Shown in pieces: positions 60,924 to 64,000 of a DNA stretch of 64,000 bases. Source of the DNA: Artocarpus heterophyllus (taxonomy: Eukaryota > Streptophyta > Magnoliopsida > Rosales > Moraceae); assembly GCA_025403435.1 (NCBI GenBank), contig CM046327.1, forward strand, positions 14,376,218 to 14,440,217, written 5' to 3'. Positions within the stretch are counted from its first letter, which is position 1. Each line of letters opens with the position of its first letter. The notes beneath the pieces are model-generated. The model ran no database searches, was not told the DNA's origin, and saw nothing but the letters and a program-made list of their open reading frames with translations. The translations under genes were made by a program, and so were the position numbers.

Positions 60924-61472
60924 ATGGAGGACGTTATGAACAGGTGGAAAATGTTGTCTATTACCGCGGAAGAGGAAGATGTGATAGGCATCAATGATGA
61001 GGATATCGACAGAGGAGGACAGGAGATTGGCTTTGGAATGTTGGGTAGACTGGTTACAAAAAAGTCTTTCAACCATAGGGCTTTCAGGGATCAAATTACG
61101 TTCCTTTGAATGGAAGTGGAAGTTTTGAGATCGATGAGATTGAACCAAGAATAACTTTGTTCTCGTTTGGCAAATTGAAGGAAAAAAAGAATATATTTTA
61201 TCAATGGAGCCTTGGTATTTGACAAATCACTATTGTTCCTCAAGGAGTACGATGGGGAACAATCCGTTGATAGCATTGATGTGCATTTCTTGAGTTTCTG
61301 GGTCCATATTCATAGCCTCCTTTGGGATGGTCAAAACAAGATCACAGCAGAAGCAGTTGGGAATATGATTGGGATCTGTAAGGATGTGGAATCGAAAGCA
61401 TCATGGAAGTGTTTAGGGAGATTTATAGAGGCTGTCCTAAAATTTAAGCGGTTTGAGCAGATTTATTTTTAG
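60924..61472 (+). pseudogene. DUF4283 domain remnant (LINE/retroelement-associated)
   Basis: The first frame (60924-61109) reads MEDVMNRWKMLSITAEEEDV...LGRLVTKKSFNHRAF. After at least one frameshift a second frame (61212-61472) reads LVFDKSLLFLKEYDGEQSVDSIDV..FWVHIHSL...AEAVGNMIGICKDVE. This is the DUF4283 pattern (RW..LSLTEEE...GKLLT.R.FN..AF, then FD..LLVL..., FWVQIHNLP, IG...G) found at the start of many plant LINE-associated and domesticated zinc-knuckle proteins. The zinc knuckle and everything after it are missing. Confidence 0.8.
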
Positions 61473-61479
61473 GACGATT

Positions 61480-62060
61480 TGGTATATATACCTTTTTTTT
61501 TTTTTTTTTTCAGACTTTTACTAAAGTCTCAACGTAATTTATATTGCCAATAAAAAAAACTAAATATGATTATTGACAAAAAAATCACAATCACAATTTG
61601 AGTTTTGAACTAAGTATATGAATATAAAACTAGAGTCCAAAATATACCATAATTCAAAAGTACAATCCCAGATAGAATCTAACATCCAAGCGTAGAGGAC
61701 TTAATAATAAAAGAAACATCCATATTTCAAATTCTAGTGTCTAAATTTTAAAATTCAGAAGCTAAAAAATAAAAATAAAAACCTAAACTTCAAGTTTATA
61801 GTGTTATGTATAGAATGGAACTCAAAAGTCAAACATGAAATTTCGGTTGTTCTATAAAAATTTTAAAAATTTATATTACGCATATATAAGATTTAGGCTG
61901 CGGGCATTTGAAACCACAGTATCAAACTCTAATCTGCAACTGCCAACAAAAAATGGCAGATTGAAATCGCCCCACCCGCTCAATAGCAGGTTTGACATAT
62001 ACCCACCTAGAGTTGGATGGAGCGGGGTGATGTGGGCGGGTAGACAAATTGTGGATATCT
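61480..62060. other. AT-rich intergenic DNA
   Basis: T-homopolymer at 61491-61510; a short GC-richer patch near 61965-62045. No gene. Confidence 0.5.
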
Positions 62061-62074
62061 TTGTACAGTCCTAT

Positions 62075-62482
62075 GAAAAATGTCATGGGATACAAAATAA
62101 TTCCTCAAAGGACACAAAAAATGTCCAAGAGGGACATACGACATGTCCCGGAGGGACACAAAAAGCATGTCCTAGAAAGACACGAACATGTCCCATGGAA
62201 CAGTAAAAATGTCATAGAAGGACTCGTGACATGTCCCATGGAATACAAAAAATGTCCTAGGAAACGTGACATATTCCTAAGGGATTCAACAATTTCCCCA
62301 AGGGACATGTGGCATGTCCATGTGGGACATGCAACATGCTCTAGTGGGACACGAAAAATATCTCGGAGGGACACATCATATGTCTCGGCGGAACACTAGA
62401 CATCTCCAGTGGGACATAAAAAATGCCCTGAAGGGACACACAATATATCCCAGTGGAACATGAAAAATGTCCCGGAGGTAGA
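62075..62482. repeat. array of short palindromes (atgtccc-NNN-gggacat type), ~18 units
   Basis: Units such as ATGTCCCGGAGGGACAC and ATGTCCATGTGGGACAT repeat every ~20-27 bp with heavy variation, spaced by A-rich linkers. One isolated further unit is at about 63097-63110. Frames on both strands (MSRFLGHF..., KKHVLERHEHVP...) are by-products. Confidence 0.85.
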
Positions 62483-63350
62483 AGTGCCAATTGAAATCGG
62501 GTTGTCGATAGTGCAGAGCCCAGCCCTATATTGTGGCGATCTAGGCTTGTCCCTAGCACGGCAAGACCCTTTAAGCCTTGGCCTTTTAGTTGTGTAATTT
62601 TTATTTTCGACTATATTTATTACGTTCGTACACATATTACAAGGTTAAAATATAAACTTGTCTTAGTTATATATTAAAAAGTTAAGAATTTCTTTTTTCC
62701 AAGACTCTATATAATATTTAAAAGTCTTTTTTTACACTTAATAGTCCTGTATTTTTGTACTTATTAATTTTTTATTAAAACTTATTAACAATCTTTGAAA
62801 TTTAAAATTATAGGGTCTGGATTTGGCCCTACATTGCCCTTTAAAAAGAGAGAAAATTGCTTTACGCCACACTTTTTAAAGTTGTGTTTATTTATATGAC
62901 ACTTAGAAAATTTTATATCACACTATCATTCATATTGCATATTAAGTTGTGCCATAAATGAACATATTAAAATACAATGTTTATGAAAATTCCTCCTTCA
63001 AAAGCTAGGGCCTGGGCCAAGACTAGGCTCGAGGGTTTTCCTTCATGCCCAATCCTCTGCCAAGTTGGCCGGACACTGCCCATTTGATAACTTTACCCGG
63101 AGGGACATGCATAAAGTTTATGACATAAAACTTTTTACATTTTGTGATATATATAAAAATTGTGTCTAAAAATATGGCATTTATGAGCTATCTTCGTGCT
63201 ACATTTTATTGAAAGATAGACAGTTTAGTAAGCCAAACTGTATGTTTTAGAAGTCTCAACACAGGTACACATCCAAAACAGAACATCATGGGTCAAATTC
63301 AAAAAACATGCATTGACGGCCATTTGTGCAAATAACGGCAAATAACAATT

Positions 63351-63354
<4 letters not shown>
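62483..63354. other. intergenic DNA
   Basis: Includes GC-richer patches (62500-62590, 63005-63110) among AT-rich DNA. No gene. Confidence 0.5.

Positions 63355-63390
<36 letters not shown>
63355..63390. repeat. (TA)n microsatellite
   Basis: About 18 TA units. Confidence 0.95.
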
Positions 63391-63393
<3 letters not shown>

Positions 63394-63699
63394 TTAATGT
63401 TTCCGGACAGTATTCTAAAAGTAAATTTTCAATTGTTTTCTCCTCGGGCATATCCAATAAAATGGAATAAGATTGGAAGAATACAGACAAAGGTTAGTAC
63501 TGCTGTGCAAAAATCTACAAATCCAATTAAAAAAATCTAGTAGAGATAAAAAGAAGAAAAAAAGTTGTACTTGGATATAAAGTTTGGGAAAAACTACGAT
63601 GGAGAATGCGATTATTCTCTGCCAGTGGAGTATTTTACTCCGAGTCATTGGATCACAATCTAGATCTCCCACACTATATTTATTCTGAAAATAATTTAA

Positions 63700-64000
63700 A
63701 AACCTAAATCTATCTTTTCCTTCCTCTTCTTCACCTACCTAAATCTATCCTGCATCTTCTTCACTGCCTCCTTCGCCAGCCGCCGGCGAAATCACAAGCA
63801 GACCACTCTCACCATTTTATGGACTACGGCTTCCCCTTCGCCGCCATTGCATCCTTCAATCTCTTCCCCATAGCACCCTCGTCCCTCATTGAAACCCCAG
63901 CCTTTAGATCTTGGTTGGTACTGTTCTCATCGAAGATGCAAGGAATCTCGACGATTTCATTGCCTTGAGGAGCCATTTCCCATCGGCGTCCTTGGTCTCT
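63700..64000. other. coding-like GC-richer edge, gene uncertain
   Basis: The last 300 bp change to coding-like composition. A plus frame at 63819-63968 (MDYGFPFAAIASFNLF...) and a minus frame ending near 63825 (MAPQGNEIVEIPCIFDE...AMGKRLKDAMAAKGKP) are both ~50 codons. Neither has a recognised domain. Possibly the first or last exon of a gene beyond the window. Confidence 0.3.

Noticed and set aside
62049..62559. Frames across the palindrome array.
   Set aside because: Repetitive peptides on both strands follow from the DNA repeat, not from a gene.
1..64000. tRNA, rRNA, CRISPR or operon-like features.
   Set aside because: None seen; the only tRNA-like sequences are primer sites complementary to tRNA-Met.

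Overview
The window looks like a transposon-rich stretch of a nuclear genome from a flowering plant, probably a woody eudicot. The species cannot be named from the sequence. The signs are AT-rich intergenic DNA, GT-AG introns, a chloroplast-targeted thioredoxin-like gene, a plant GT34 glycosyltransferase, plant-type Ty3/gypsy, Ty1/copia and CACTA elements, and one 100-N scaffold gap. Only two ordinary host genes are convincing: a peroxiredoxin-like AAED1/PRXL2 gene running off the left edge (minus strand, exons 1-3 at 367-2896) and an intronless GT34 galactosyl/xylosyltransferase (20968-22347, plus strand).

Layout. 1-2.9 kb: AAED1-like gene, with an unexplained plus-strand exon-like block inside its first intron. 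4.0-5.7 kb: decayed Ty1/copia element (minus) abutting the N gap. 6.4-6.9 kb: 181-bp tandem duplication and a small inverted-repeat element. 7.6-19.2 kb: a solo LTR (family B) split by a 9.1-kb non-autonomous LTR element with 4-kb LTRs and only 1.1 kb of non-coding interior (LARD-like, family A). 20.6-22.5 kb: GT34 gene with G-box, TATA box and poly(A) signal. 23.8-24.2 kb: foldback MITE. 27.2-27.7 kb: 160-bp tandem triplication. 28.8-49.3 kb: a decayed CACTA transposon (3-bp ATA target duplication, degenerate TIRs, subterminal repeats, TNP2 and Transposase_24/Ulp1-like remnants) that has taken two insertions: a 3.5-kb solo LTR (family C) with a 75-bp minisatellite, and an 8.2-kb family B LTR element. 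51.0-60.1 kb: a nearly intact Tekay/Del-type chromovirus with a single 1530-codon Gag-Pol frame. 60.9-61.5 kb: DUF4283 remnant. 62.1-62.5 kb: array of short palindromes.

The most unusual object is the 8.2-kb family B element at 35241-43447. It has near-identical LTRs, a perfect 5-bp target duplication, a tRNA-Met primer site and a polypurine tract, so it moved recently. It carries no gag or pol. Its interior instead holds two other open frames: a basic, cysteine-rich 173-aa protein whose layout recalls nucleic-acid-binding/silencing-suppressor proteins of carla-like plant viruses, and an intronless 229-aa LOG-family (cytokinin-activating phosphoribohydrolase) protein with a preserved PGGxGTxxE motif but altered residues elsewhere in the usual active site. 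A mobile element carrying a LOG-like and a viral-NABP-like gene is the best candidate here for an undescribed system. Any function (cytokinin supply, silencing suppression) is inference.

Insertion order from nesting: CACTA and the family B solo LTR are oldest; solo LTR C and element A came later; the LOG-carrying element and the Tekay element look youngest, judging by LTR identity. Without the transposons, the window has two genes about 18 kb apart that show no functional link.
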